Source: Bacillus sp. CHD6a
GTDB lineage: Bacteria; Bacillota; Bacilli; Bacillales; Bacillaceae_I
Direction: 5' to 3'
Assembly: GCF_001293645.1 (NCBI RefSeq)
Contig: NZ_LBMD01000003.1
Location: 124,001-188,000, forward strand
Length of the DNA stretch: 64,000 bases
Below, piece after piece: positions 18,586 to 26,451 of this stretch. Every line of letters begins with the position of its first letter. Position 1 is the stretch's first letter. Under the pieces are notes generated by a model. The model was not told the origin of the DNA. It worked only from the letters and a program-made list of their open reading frames with translations, and ran no database searches. Both the position numbers and the translations under genes were made by a program.

Positions 18586-18594
18586 TATTCTATG
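18586..18594 (-). promoter_or_regulatory. Sigma-K-like -10 element
   Basis: CATAGAATA on the minus strand upstream of the Cys/His-rich gene. It is identical to the -10 in front of the appendage-like genes at 23281-23289. The -35 is weak. Confidence 0.35.
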
Positions 18595-18755
18595 TATGTC
18601 GGATGATGATGCATGGACTTATGTCCTGAAGGGGGGAGTGGATTTTAATAGAGGATGATAGATTTTTTGCTATAAAAAGGAATACAAATTAACTCATATT
18701 TCTCTTGAAAACACCATATATGTAGTCGTGAAACTTTTTCTACCTGGAGGCTCAT

Positions 18756-19028
18756 ATGTGGTTAATACTATTGGGGATTTTATATTTGTATTTAGTTATG
18801 AAGGGAAATTTATGGGCGATTATCGTGGTCATTTTGTGCACGGCTATCATACTGCCTGGTTTCAATCGGAGAGCGCAAACTTCAGTTAAACCTAAGAACC
18901 ATCTTCCAAATAAACCGGAAGAATATAAACAAGGGGATATATTCGGCATTTACACAGACCCCCTTGCTCTTCATCAACAAAATAAGGAACGCAAAAAGCT
19001 GGAAATGGAGGGGAGAAAGAGAATTTAA
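18756..19028 (+). CDS. Small membrane protein, unknown
   Basis: 90 residues: two closely packed hydrophobic segments (about 1-16 and 21-36), then a hydrophilic tail rich in Lys, Asn and Glu. CTGGAGG precedes the ATG by seven bases. I see no family motif. It stands alone between a minus-strand small gene and a convergent hypothetical gene. Confidence 0.65.
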   Translation: MWLILLGILYLYLVMKGNLWAIIVVILCTAIILPGFNRRAQTSVKPKNHLPNKPEEYKQGDIFGIYTDPLALHQQNKERKKLEMEGRKRI

Positions 19029-19043
19029 TTTTATGGTGTTAGA

Positions 19044-19499
19044 CTAGACCCCTACCATCACTACTATTTTCCCTTCACCCAACTGATAACTCTTTATTTT
19101 GCCAATTGGTATCTTTCTGAGAAGCTCCCAACCATTAAAATCAATGCTGATATGACCGCTTTTGTAGGCGAGGTGCGGCGGTTTGTCAAAAATACGTTTA
19201 TTAAGAATACTAAGATTCAACGGTTTCAGTTTTGCAATCTTAAAAATTAGCTCTCTTCCTTCCATTTGAACCGGCTCAAGGGTGATGGAGAAAGAGAGGT
19301 CTTTCTTGGTCAGTTTAAGATCTGCTTCCGCTTTTCCAGTGACAATAATCTCACCCTCTGTAATTTCTACTGCAACTTCCTGCAGTTTATCGTTTCTTCG
19401 AAGTACTTCCTCTAGCATGTAAGCAGTAATGGGCACCGGAATGCCTTTGCTGTCTTTGATACGGTTCATTCCACTCTTAAATTTATTGAAGAGATCCAT
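19044..19499 (-). CDS. Hypothetical cytoplasmic protein
   Basis: 151 residues from the ATG at 19499 (MDLFNKFKSG), selected because GAAGGGGG lies in front; the longer form at 19529 is unlikely. Mostly beta-strand-like, with paired segments (VAVEITEGEIIVTGKAE; LSFSITLEPVQMEGREL) reminiscent of LmeA/DUF2993-type barrels, but without a signal peptide. Function unknown. Confidence 0.6.
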   Translation of the reverse strand: MDLFNKFKSGMNRIKDSKGIPVPITAYMLEEVLRRNDKLQEVAVEITEGEIIVTGKAEADLKLTKKDLSFSITLEPVQMEGRELIFKIAKLKPLNLSILNKRIFDKPPHLAYKSGHISIDFNGWELLRKIPIGKIKSYQLGEGKIVVMVGV

Positions 19500-19564
19500 G
19501 GTTTTCCCCCTTCTTTCATGGAAAATCACATTGCCTTAGATGGGTGCTTTACCAGTAAAAAAGA

Positions 19565-19942
19565 CTAAAACATCCCATGCTCATTCGGTAATTCTTCCGG
19601 AATAGCTTGACCGACATCCCACAGTTCCACAATCTTCTCTTCTTCAAAACGGAAAATATGTACAACCGCGGCTCCGATGTCCTCAGGATATTGTTTAATG
19701 TGAGAGTGAACAGCAACAGTATTTTCTTCTACTATAGCATGCTTCACTTCAAGTGTTTTGTTAGGACTTTGAACCGCGTTTTCTTCCATTGCTAGCATGA
19801 GCGATTCAGCATCCCCACGAAAATAAGGATTGTGATGACGAAAATCAGAGGAAATGTGGCGTTCGAATGCTTCACGAATTTTTCCGGAAACAACCATTTG
19901 GAGAAATAAGATGGATGCTTCTTTGTATAAATTACTAGTCAT
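19565..19942 (-). CDS. Nuclear transport factor 2 / SnoaL-like protein
   Basis: 125 residues with the small cone-shaped NTF2 fold signature: N-terminal helix, FRHHNPYF, VEENTVAVHSHIKQ, VVHIFRFEEEKIVELWDVGQ. This matches the predicted SnoaL-like group, in which the His/Asp-lined pocket binds small molecules. Substrate unknown. Length is complete. Confidence 0.8.
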   Translation of the reverse strand: MTSNLYKEASILFLQMVVSGKIREAFERHISSDFRHHNPYFRGDAESLMLAMEENAVQSPNKTLEVKHAIVEENTVAVHSHIKQYPEDIGAAVVHIFRFEEEKIVELWDVGQAIPEELPNEHGMF

Positions 19943-20063
19943 TTCAACTCAACCTTTCATGTATGTAATAATTGCTTACCCTAACATCTACCTCTTATAA
20001 GTCTTGAGAATACGTGCATATGTTTTATTTCTTCTTTTGTAAACGTAAGTCCTTCACTATCTC

Positions 20064-20106
20064 AAAAAAAAATCAGACCCCTTTGACAATAAGCAAAGGA
20101 GCCTGA
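20064..20106 (-). terminator. Terminator of rarD
   Basis: Minus-strand stem TCAGGCTCCTTTG / CAAAGGGGTCTGA followed by a run of T. The stem embeds the GGGGTCTGA palindrome half found at 1591 and 3378. Confidence 0.8.
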
Positions 20107-20143
20107 TAATAGGAGGGATAAGCACCAGTTCTGGTGATGGGGT

Positions 20144-21079
20144 TTATAAACTTCTAGCTGGCACAACTGCACGCTTTACCCGCCAACTTCTCATCAGCGT
20201 AAAGGTATAAATCCCAAGTGCCGCCCATATGCAAATAAACGCTACAAGATGCGCACCAGTAAACGGCTCATGAAACAAATAAACGCCCATAATCAGCTTA
20301 ATAGTTGGCGCAAAATACTGCAGCAAACCGACCATAGATAGCGGAATTCTTTTTGCACCACTTGCGAAAAGTAACAACGGAACGGCTGTAACTACCCCAG
20401 CAAGCAAAAGAAGCAACGTCACATTAAGGTTTCCACCAAACGCGCCACTACCAGTTTTAGCATGCACATAAGTTAAAAAAAGCAGCGCAAACGGCGTAAT
20501 TAAAAGTGTCTCAATAGCCAAACCAATTAAAGCACCCACTTGAACCATCTTCTTAATCAGACCATAAAATGCAAAGCTAAAGGCAAGCATAATGGCGACC
20601 CATGGAAAGGTACCGAAACTAAACGTCAGAACGAGCACACCGACTCCTGCTAGAATAATAGACAAAACCTGAAAACCAGACAGCTTTTCCTTTAATACAA
20701 TAACAGCAAGTAAGATACTGACAAGCGGGTTAATATAGTATCCTAGACTCGCTTCAATGACACGGTCCGCATTCACGGCCCAAATATATAGACCCCAATT
20801 AATGCTGATGAAAATGGAGGCAAGACTGATGCCAATTAGCCTCTTCCGATTCCTGACAAGCGCTTTAACCTCAAATATAAAGGAAGGAATTTTCCTCAAC
20901 ATTGCCAGAATAATTAGTATAAAAACGAGTGACCATACGATCCTATGCGCAAGAATTTCCCCAGCCGGTACATCGTCCACCAGCTTCCAAAATAAAGGAA
21001 GGATTCCCCATAATATATATGATAAACCCGCTGAGACGATTCCTATTGCAAACTCTTTGTTACCTGTTGGTTGGTTCAT
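20144..21079 (-). CDS. rarD: RarD, EamA family transporter
   Basis: 311 residues from the ATG at 21079 (MNQPTGNK), preceded by AAAGAGGGC; a start at 21226 would add a non-family 49-residue extension. Ten helices. RarD signatures include the N-terminal GLSYILWGILPLFWKL, the EILAHRIVWS segment and NADRVIEASLGYYINPL. Chloramphenicol-sensitive RarD proteins are predicted permeases of unknown substrate. Divergent from the MerR-like gene, sharing a 173-bp promoter region. Confidence 0.92.
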   Translation of the reverse strand: MNQPTGNKEFAIGIVSAGLSYILWGILPLFWKLVDDVPAGEILAHRIVWSLVFILIILAMLRKIPSFIFEVKALVRNRKRLIGISLASIFISINWGLYIWAVNADRVIEASLGYYINPLVSILLAVIVLKEKLSGFQVLSIILAGVGVLVLTFSFGTFPWVAIMLAFSFAFYGLIKKMVQVGALIGLAIETLLITPFALLFLTYVHAKTGSGAFGGNLNVTLLLLLAGVVTAVPLLLFASGAKRIPLSMVGLLQYFAPTIKLIMGVYLFHEPFTGAHLVAFICIWAALGIYTFTLMRSWRVKRAVVPARSL

Positions 21080-21252
21080 GGCTGCGCCCTCTTTACTAAG
21101 AATATTTGTATTAAGTGTAGGCGCGTTCACAAGGAAAAGCAATGGAAAATTTCGTGATGCGAAAAAATTCCACTCAAACTCTATAATGAAGGGCGATATA
21201 CCTCTTGCAAAAAGATTATAAAACATTCATATTTAAAGGTAGGAGGTGCGAT

Positions 21253-21963
21253 ATGCGAAACGATATACAACCAAATGAACGGGCATATTCGACCAAAGAA
21301 GTGGCGGAAGAAGTGGGGATTGCCACCCCTACTGTACGGAAGTATGGACAGATACTTGAGCGGAATGGGTACGAGTTTTTAAAGGATGGAGACAGGAGAA
21401 TTTTTGTTGAATCGGATGTTAAAGCACTTGTAGCGCTGCGCGATACGGACAAGCCTCTAGACACTACAGCACGCAATATAGTGGAAGAACAAAAAAAGCG
21501 CTTGGAAAACACAACTCAAACAGACATAGCGCTACCCGATACGAGTGAAACATTACCAACTGATCCTAACCAGATCAAAGAAGCCTTTAAGTACCTGGTG
21601 AATGAATTAGCCGCTGCGCGTGAAATGAATGTTCAACTAAAAAACGATATGACGCATATTAAAACTACGGTGGCTCAGCTTCAACAGGATCATCATTTCA
21701 TAAGTTCCAGCATTGGAAATTCGGCACAAAAAACGAATAACAAGATTGAAAAATTAACAGAACAACAAAGAGAACACTATGAAACTCTTATACAACAAGA
21801 AAGAGAAAGAACAGAGCTCTTACAAGAAGAAATAAAAAAAATGCGCGACGAACAGAAAAAAGAATGGGTATCTCAAAATGATTTTAATAAGCGGTTAGAA
21901 GAAGAGATGCAAAAGCGGGATGGCGGCAATTGGGCTTGGTTGTTATCTTTGTTTAAGAAATAG
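21253..21963 (+). CDS. MerR-type helix-turn-helix protein with coiled coil (DUF3967-like)
   Basis: 236 residues. The N-terminus (AYSTKEVAEEVGIATPTVRKYGQILERNGY) is a MerR-like winged-helix DNA-binding motif. Residues about 130-225 form a long Glu/Gln/Lys-rich coiled coil, and the C-terminus (GNWAWLLSLFKK) is a short amphipathic segment. This plan resembles DUF3967 proteins common on plasmids, prophages and chromosomes of bacilli. The start at 21253 has GGAGG seven bases upstream. No effector-binding domain; probably a partition- or structure-type DNA-binding protein. Confidence 0.8.
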   Translation: MRNDIQPNERAYSTKEVAEEVGIATPTVRKYGQILERNGYEFLKDGDRRIFVESDVKALVALRDTDKPLDTTARNIVEEQKKRLENTTQTDIALPDTSETLPTDPNQIKEAFKYLVNELAAAREMNVQLKNDMTHIKTTVAQLQQDHHFISSSIGNSAQKTNNKIEKLTEQQREHYETLIQQERERTELLQEEIKKMRDEQKKEWVSQNDFNKRLEEEMQKRDGGNWAWLLSLFKK

Positions 21964-21977
21964 ATAATTACCCTAGT

Positions 21978-22022
21978 AGCGTATCGCATGGCGATATAAC
22001 GCTGATTGATACCAAGGATACG
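21978..22022. repeat. Nested inverted repeats
   Basis: GCGTATC...GATACGC bracket an inner TATCGC-ATG-GCGATA hairpin. It lies between the MerR-like gene and its terminator. Purpose unclear. Confidence 0.4.
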
Positions 22023-22098
22023 CCGGCATTTTTCTATTTCTTCTCAAAATTCTTTACATATATCGATGCACGATACGGGAGATTATTATATGAGCTAT

Positions 22099-22139
22099 CG
22101 CCTATGACACACGTACATAATGTTATAGGCGTTTCTTTT
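22099..22139 (+). terminator. Terminator after the MerR-like gene
   Basis: CGCCTATGACA and TGTTATAGGCG pair (10 of 11), followed by a T-rich tail. Confidence 0.7.
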
Positions 22140-22262
22140 GACTAAAGCAGGCTTTTTGAGTCGTATTTTGATGTTACTGCCTATCACATTTCAACAATTT
22201 CCCGAGAAATATCTACAAAAATGACGGTGTGTCGACAGGATGATACAGGTCCAATTATCTGA

Positions 22263-22451
22263 TTAATGGGACTCCCTTTCATACGGTATCCATTTAGTAA
22301 CACTCTGGATGTCGATCTTATAAATTTCTGTATGGCTTGGCATTTGGGTTTGAAATACAAAAGTGCCTTCTCTGTCGACAGGGATCGTAAGATTTTGAGT
22401 ATTAAATCGTTGACTCTCCCCTTTTACAACTGATTTGATCTCAGCCGTCTA
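22263..22451 (-). pseudogene. Remnant of an unknown gene
   Basis: The minus strand has a 60-codon open stretch (TAEIKSVVKGESQRF..., then TIPVDREGTFVFQTQMP, ending YERESH) that looks like genuine beta-rich protein. It lacks a start codon and is preceded by an in-frame stop. Probably the 3' end of a decayed secreted or lipoprotein gene. The surrounding 21964-22583 region holds nothing else apart from hairpins and a GGGACAGG repeat at about 22499. Confidence 0.45.
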
Positions 22452-22583
22452 TTATTTTTTTCCAAACAAGAATAACCTCCTTTCTAGGTGGGCTTTAGGG
22501 ACAGGCTCATGACCAATTTTTAGTGCTGTCCTAAAAAAAGTAGCCCTCAGTTAACTTATTTAACCTCGGCCTACCCGTCTCCT

Positions 22584-23096
22584 CTATTCTTTTTCCAAAA
22601 TATTCATCATTGTATGCTTAAAACTTTCATACACGTATGTCCATAGAATTTCCTCGCTGATATATCGCTCCCTTAAAGTAGCGATGACTTCCTTTTGCTT
22701 TTCTGCAAAAGTAGGATCTTCCTTAGGTGGCAGCGCCCCGCGGAGTTCATCGACAATCTTTTGAACTTCCGGTGCACGCGGTCCCCATTTTCCCAACAAT
22801 TCTCCTTTTTCGCTCAAAATTAAGATCATAGGAATCGCCCGTCCCCCATTTGTCAAATGACGGTCTATTAAACTAGTGTCTACGTCTCTCAGAGCAACTC
22901 GTATATCTATGCCAGCAGCCTCACCAATCTTACGGATTACTGGATTGATCATCATGGCATCACCGCACCAATCCTCTGTAATGGTGAGAATGTGCAGGGA
23001 GTGTTGTTGCAGCTTTTCTACCAATCCATCTTCAGGCAATTGAAATTTTTCATAGACCTTGAAGCTTTCCTCTTTTAAAACACTCATTTCATCCAT
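22584..23096 (-). CDS. Thioredoxin family protein, start region possibly frameshifted
   Basis: 170 residues with a thioredoxin-like fold. The active-site region reads TEDWCGDA, with only one Cys instead of CxxC, followed by a cis-Pro region (AIPMILIL). A single-Cys variant is expected for this bacillar subgroup rather than a redox thioredoxin. The ATG at 23096 has no ribosome binding site. An AAAGGAG with ATG at 23157 lies just upstream but goes out of frame after an AAAA run (23154-23151). Removing one base there would add about 20 plausible residues, so the 5' end may carry a frameshift. Confidence 0.75.
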   Translation of the reverse strand: MDEMSVLKEESFKVYEKFQLPEDGLVEKLQQHSLHILTITEDWCGDAMMINPVIRKIGEAAGIDIRVALRDVDTSLIDRHLTNGGRAIPMILILSEKGELLGKWGPRAPEVQKIVDELRGALPPKEDPTFAEKQKEVIATLRERYISEEILWTYVYESFKHTMMNILEKE

Positions 23097-23261
23097 ATAA
23101 GTTTGAATGGATTTGAATGGATCTTCCCTCTTGAAAAAATTATTCTTCGGTTTTCATGAATTAATTCTCCTTTATAGTGTTATTCTCAATCAGTTACTAC
23201 ATTTTCCTGAATTAATTGATGATACATCTATTTGCCTTTATTCCATTCTAGCAATCTTTTC

Positions 23262-23289
23262 ACCAATCATAGAACTCTTTCATAGAATA
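23262..23289 (+). promoter_or_regulatory. Sigma-K-like promoter of the appendage-like gene cluster
   Basis: AC (23262-23263), a 17-base gap and CATAGAATA (23281-23289) match the mother-cell sigma-K consensus (AC-N16/17-CATANNNTA). Transcription would begin shortly before the TAGGAGGA ribosome binding site of the first gene. Confidence 0.55.
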
Positions 23290-23325
23290 TATTACTAGTA
23301 AATATATTAATAGGAGGAAATCGTT

Positions 23326-23820
23326 TTGATACGCAAATATAGTAGGAAGAGTGATGTGACCGAGCCGGGACCGTCAACAATGGTTAACAGCTTTAAAAGC
23401 AGGATTAGAGAGTGCAAGCCGAAGAGTTTTGTCGAGACGCATAAGTTTCAGGGGGTTGGAGAGAACGAGACAGGTAATATTCCGCTATCGTTTATAATTA
23501 ATGCTGGCGTGGAGTATGTTTTATTTGAGGATTTTACAGATAATCATAACAAAACTTACTTTCAGATCGGCAGCCCTACGTTAAGCCTAGAAGATCTTGC
23601 ATTTAATTTACAAGTAAGAGTGACGACCGATTCCTCGGAAACTCCCCTAGAATACACAATTCCACTGTCTCAAACGCGGTCATTTCAATTGGAAAATGTA
23701 CGTAGAGTAACCGTTCAGCTTAATAATCTTCCAATTTTATTCCAACGAAGAATTAGCTTTTATTTAGAAAAGACATTTTGTATATCCTGTTCAGAAGGAG
23801 GAATGGATAATGGGATGTAA
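23326..23820 (+). CDS. Spore-appendage-like beta-sandwich protein 1
   Basis: 164 residues, TTG start behind TAGGAGGAAA. A basic N-terminal arm (about 1-35) is followed by one beta-rich domain shared with the next two genes. Common landmarks are ETHKFQG, ETGNIPL, FTDNHNKT, RSFQLENVRRVTV and the terminal KTFCISC. The plan (Cys near the N-terminus, jelly-roll of about 120 residues, F-V-x-N-F turn and FCI-C end) resembles the DUF3992 Ena proteins that build endospore appendages. The similarity is by eye only. A sigma-K-like promoter precedes it. Confidence 0.6.
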   Translation: MIRKYSRKSDVTEPGPSTMVNSFKSRIRECKPKSFVETHKFQGVGENETGNIPLSFIINAGVEYVLFEDFTDNHNKTYFQIGSPTLSLEDLAFNLQVRVTTDSSETPLEYTIPLSQTRSFQLENVRRVTVQLNNLPILFQRRISFYLEKTFCISCSEGGMDNGM

Positions 23821-24316
23821 GAAGAATCATATGAAGCACTGTACAATGGCGATAACTTCCCCAAGTCAACAGCAGGGAAGAATGAAAAAACATCATTGTA
23901 AGAACGAAAGCTGTAATGTGGAAACGCATAAGGTAAGAGGAAACGGACAGGAGCTAACTGGAAACATCCCCCTTCTAATTAATGTTCCAGGTGATGGTGA
24001 AGAATTAACCGTATTGGAGGATTTTACGGACAACCATAATAAAACTTTCTTACAGCTTTCGGCAGAAACATCCCCAATGGATAATACATTCCGCGTTTTA
24101 GATGTAAAAATTTTTACTAGGGATTCAGAAGAGCCCATTGAAATACGACTTTCTACTAACCCAATTGGACCAGAGTATACCGGAATTCCTAGGGGCATTC
24201 AGGTTGAGAATTTTGCCCGCCTCACCGTCTCTAACCCATTAGAAACTGCTAGCACATTACGAGTTTATATCGAAAAAACATTCTGCATCTGCTGCAGAAA
24301 AAATGGAGGTCACTAA
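23810..24316 (+). CDS. Spore-appendage-like beta-sandwich protein 2
   Basis: 168 residues; overlaps the previous gene by 11 bases and has AAGGAGGAATGG before its ATG, so the two are translationally coupled. The N-terminal arm is Cys/His/Lys-rich (GCKKNHMKHC, KKHHCKNESC). The core repeats the shared landmarks (ETHKVRG, LTGNIPL, FTDNHNKT, GIQVENFARLTV, EKTFCICC). Several free Cys on the N-terminal arm and the C-terminus could cross-link subunits, as in Ena fibres. Function inferred from context and shape. Confidence 0.6.
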   Translation: MGCKKNHMKHCTMAITSPSQQQGRMKKHHCKNESCNVETHKVRGNGQELTGNIPLLINVPGDGEELTVLEDFTDNHNKTFLQLSAETSPMDNTFRVLDVKIFTRDSEEPIEIRLSTNPIGPEYTGIPRGIQVENFARLTVSNPLETASTLRVYIEKTFCICCRKNGGH

Positions 24317-24318
24317 CC

Positions 24319-24723
24319 ATGAAAAAAATGAGTCAGATAGAAAACCATTTAGTTCAAGGAAGTGGGCTTAATCAGACAGGGAACATTCCTCTTCTTTTTC
24401 CTCTTCGTCCTAACGAAACAGAAATTATATTCTCTGACGAAACCAACAACCATAATAAAACACTTATTCAAATTAAATCGATTGGGGTCGGTCCTTTTCC
24501 TCCATTCCCTCTTCAAGTTTTCATCTTCACAAAAGACAGTCTCTTTCCAATAATTGCAGAAGTTCAAGGATCGGCACTATTCAACGAAGGAAACACACGC
24601 GCATTTCAAGTGGAAAACTTCAGTTTCCTCGCCATCCGCTTTAACGACGAAGTAGGCCAACGGGAAGCTGCAGCTGAGGTATTTATTCAGAAGACGTTTT
24701 GTATAGAGTGTGGGGGCAGGTAA
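24319..24723 (+). CDS. Spore-appendage-like beta-sandwich protein 3
   Basis: 134 residues, the shortest paralogue: it lacks the Cys-rich N-terminal arm and starts almost at the core (NHLVQGSGLNQTGNIPLLF). It keeps NNHNKT, TRAFQVENFSFLAIRF and the KTFCIEC terminus. GGAGG lies nine bases upstream and the gap to gene 2 is two bases, completing a three-gene operon. Loss of the arm suggests a cap or adaptor role next to two arm-bearing subunits; this is inference. Confidence 0.6.
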   Translation: MKKMSQIENHLVQGSGLNQTGNIPLLFPLRPNETEIIFSDETNNHNKTLIQIKSIGVGPFPPFPLQVFIFTKDSLFPIIAEVQGSALFNEGNTRAFQVENFSFLAIRFNDEVGQREAAAEVFIQKTFCIECGGR

Positions 24724-24775
24724 TAGGCTCTACCTTGGTGGAGATCCCACATCTTGATTCATTTTTTTAGATAGG

Positions 24776-24803
24776 AAAGGGGATACTATCGTATCCCCTT
24801 TTA
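24776..24803. terminator. Bidirectional terminator
   Basis: AAAGGGGATAC and GTATCCCCTTTT form a perfect stem between the appendage-like operon and the convergent SRPBCC gene. Confidence 0.85.
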
Positions 24804-24814
24804 CATACGCAATG

Positions 24815-25321
24815 TTATCGAGATGAAATATGCTCTTCCAAGCGATCCCACGTTTCTTTAATCCCCTGCTCTATACCCATATCCAAGACTTTTTTCAAGG
24901 CTTCCGGTGAATCATATTCGGCCCGGTTAACTAGTTTGGTTTTACCGTCTACCTCTTCGAACAGCAAGGTCGAAACGGTAGCGGGCATATCCTGAGACTC
25001 ATTGCCATCTTTATCGGAAAAATAGTCGGTGTACTCAATCTTCTTATCCTGAACAATTGTAGAGTAAACAGCTTTACCCCATGACTCGTAACCAAAGAAA
25101 TCACCTTGATTCTCATCCACGCATTTCAAACAATAATGCCAAGTGCCACCTTCTCTAAAATCTAAATTACAAACTGTCAAAACCCAACCACGCGGTCCCC
25201 ACCACTGCTTTAGATTCTCTGCTTCAGAAAAAGCGTTAAATACAACTTCCTTTGGGGCATTAAAATCGCGCTCTAAAACTAGTACGTTTCCTTCGACTTT
25301 TGAGATCATTTTGGTTGTCAT
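24815..25321 (-). CDS. SRPBCC (AHSA1-type) domain protein
   Basis: 168 residues with the START-like ligand-pocket fold. The opening (VLERDFNAPKEVVFNAFSEAENLKQWWGPRGW) and the end (GIKETWDRLEEHI) are diagnostic of the activator-of-Hsp90-homology family. Bacillar members are stand-alone small-molecule-binding proteins of unknown substrate. GGAGG is about 13 bases upstream of the ATG, slightly distant. Confidence 0.88.
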   Translation of the reverse strand: MTTKMISKVEGNVLVLERDFNAPKEVVFNAFSEAENLKQWWGPRGWVLTVCNLDFREGGTWHYCLKCVDENQGDFFGYESWGKAVYSTIVQDKKIEYTDYFSDKDGNESQDMPATVSTLLFEEVDGKTKLVNRAEYDSPEALKKVLDMGIEQGIKETWDRLEEHISSR

Positions 25322-25486
25322 AACACAATCAATCCTCCAACTTTCATTTTATCAAGTCTCTCGAGGCTTCGTGTTTGTTGAGTTCCCTTTCCATGGATGA
25401 CCTCTGCTCTCCTTTATATTCTTCGCCCGCCTGTAGTATCCTTCTTTTTTTAAACTCATTACTCATACATTTTCTAGCATAGCAAA

Positions 25487-25511
25487 ATAGGACCGTCTAG
25501 AGACGGCCCCA
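25487..25511 (-). terminator. Hairpin after the first TerC gene
   Basis: GGGCCGTCTCTAGACGGTCC palindrome followed by TATTTT on the minus strand. Confidence 0.7.
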
Positions 25512-26273
25512 TCAGTGTATTACTTCTTCTTCTTTTGCCTTTGAGAAAAACCATCCTCCTGCTGCAATCAAAAGCAAAACAACGTAGAACGTTACTTTCC
25601 ACTCTGTGGATTTTGGGAACGTTTCAGGTAATATCCCTAATTGAGGATGAGCTAACGTATACACAAGTAGCTTCACCCCAACCCATCCGACAATGAGGAA
25701 TGCAGCAATCTCAAGACCTGGTCTTGATTTCAATAATGCTACAAATAAGTTAGCCGCAAAACGCATAATAATTAACCCAATTAATCCTCCAGCAAAAATC
25801 ACAAGAAACTTTCCTCCGTCTAACCCTCCAATTGTAGGTAGCGGTGTATCCGGCAATGTTACTGCAAGTGCAACAGCAGCTAAAATCGAGTCTACAGCAA
25901 AAGCGATGTCCGCTAACTCCACCTTGAACACGGTCCCCCAAAAACCAGCTTTCTTTTCCTTTTCTTTTCTTACTTTATGTTTCTTAAACACATATTTTCG
26001 AAGGATATGGTTCAAGGCTATAAAAAGGAGATAAATGGCCCCAATTGCCTGTACTTGCCATACATCCACTAAAAACGAGATGACAAATAAAGAACCAAAT
26101 CGAAATACAAACGCACCAGCCAGACCGTAGAACAAGGCTTTTTTACGTTCTTTTTCCGGTAAATGCTTTACCATGATTGCTAACACCAAGGCGTTATCTG
26201 CTGCCAAAAGTCCTTCAAGTGCTACAAGCAGGAGCAAAACCCATGTATATTCTAATAATATGGAAACATCCAT
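25512..26273 (-). CDS. TerC family membrane protein (first of two)
   Basis: 253 residues, about seven to nine helices. TerC landmarks are LEGLLAADNALVLA near the start and ELADIAFAVDSILAA in the centre, with the acidic residues thought to bind metal. In bacilli YceF/YkoY-type TerC proteins export Mn2+ and help metallate secreted enzymes. The start at 26273 (MDVSILLEY) aligns with the paralogue at 35449 and has AGGAGG seven bases upstream. Unlike that paralogue it has no Mn2+ riboswitch in its leader. Confidence 0.88.
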   Translation of the reverse strand: MDVSILLEYTWVLLLLVALEGLLAADNALVLAIMVKHLPEKERKKALFYGLAGAFVFRFGSLFVISFLVDVWQVQAIGAIYLLFIALNHILRKYVFKKHKVRKEKEKKAGFWGTVFKVELADIAFAVDSILAAVALAVTLPDTPLPTIGGLDGGKFLVIFAGGLIGLIIMRFAANLFVALLKSRPGLEIAAFLIVGWVGVKLLVYTLAHPQLGILPETFPKSTEWKVTFYVVLLLIAAGGWFFSKAKEEEVIH

Positions 26274-26451
26274 CATTAAACCTCCTAAAAGCTGTTGGCT
26301 TACTATTATCGTTTGCAACATGGGAAATTTTTAGTGATGGATGATTTAGGCATATGAAGAGTTTTGGGCCTTCGCGTCTGCTCTCTTCTTAAAAAGAGAG
26401 TTCCCACATAATATGTATAGAAATACAAATGATGTTGGAGGAGCGAAGTAT

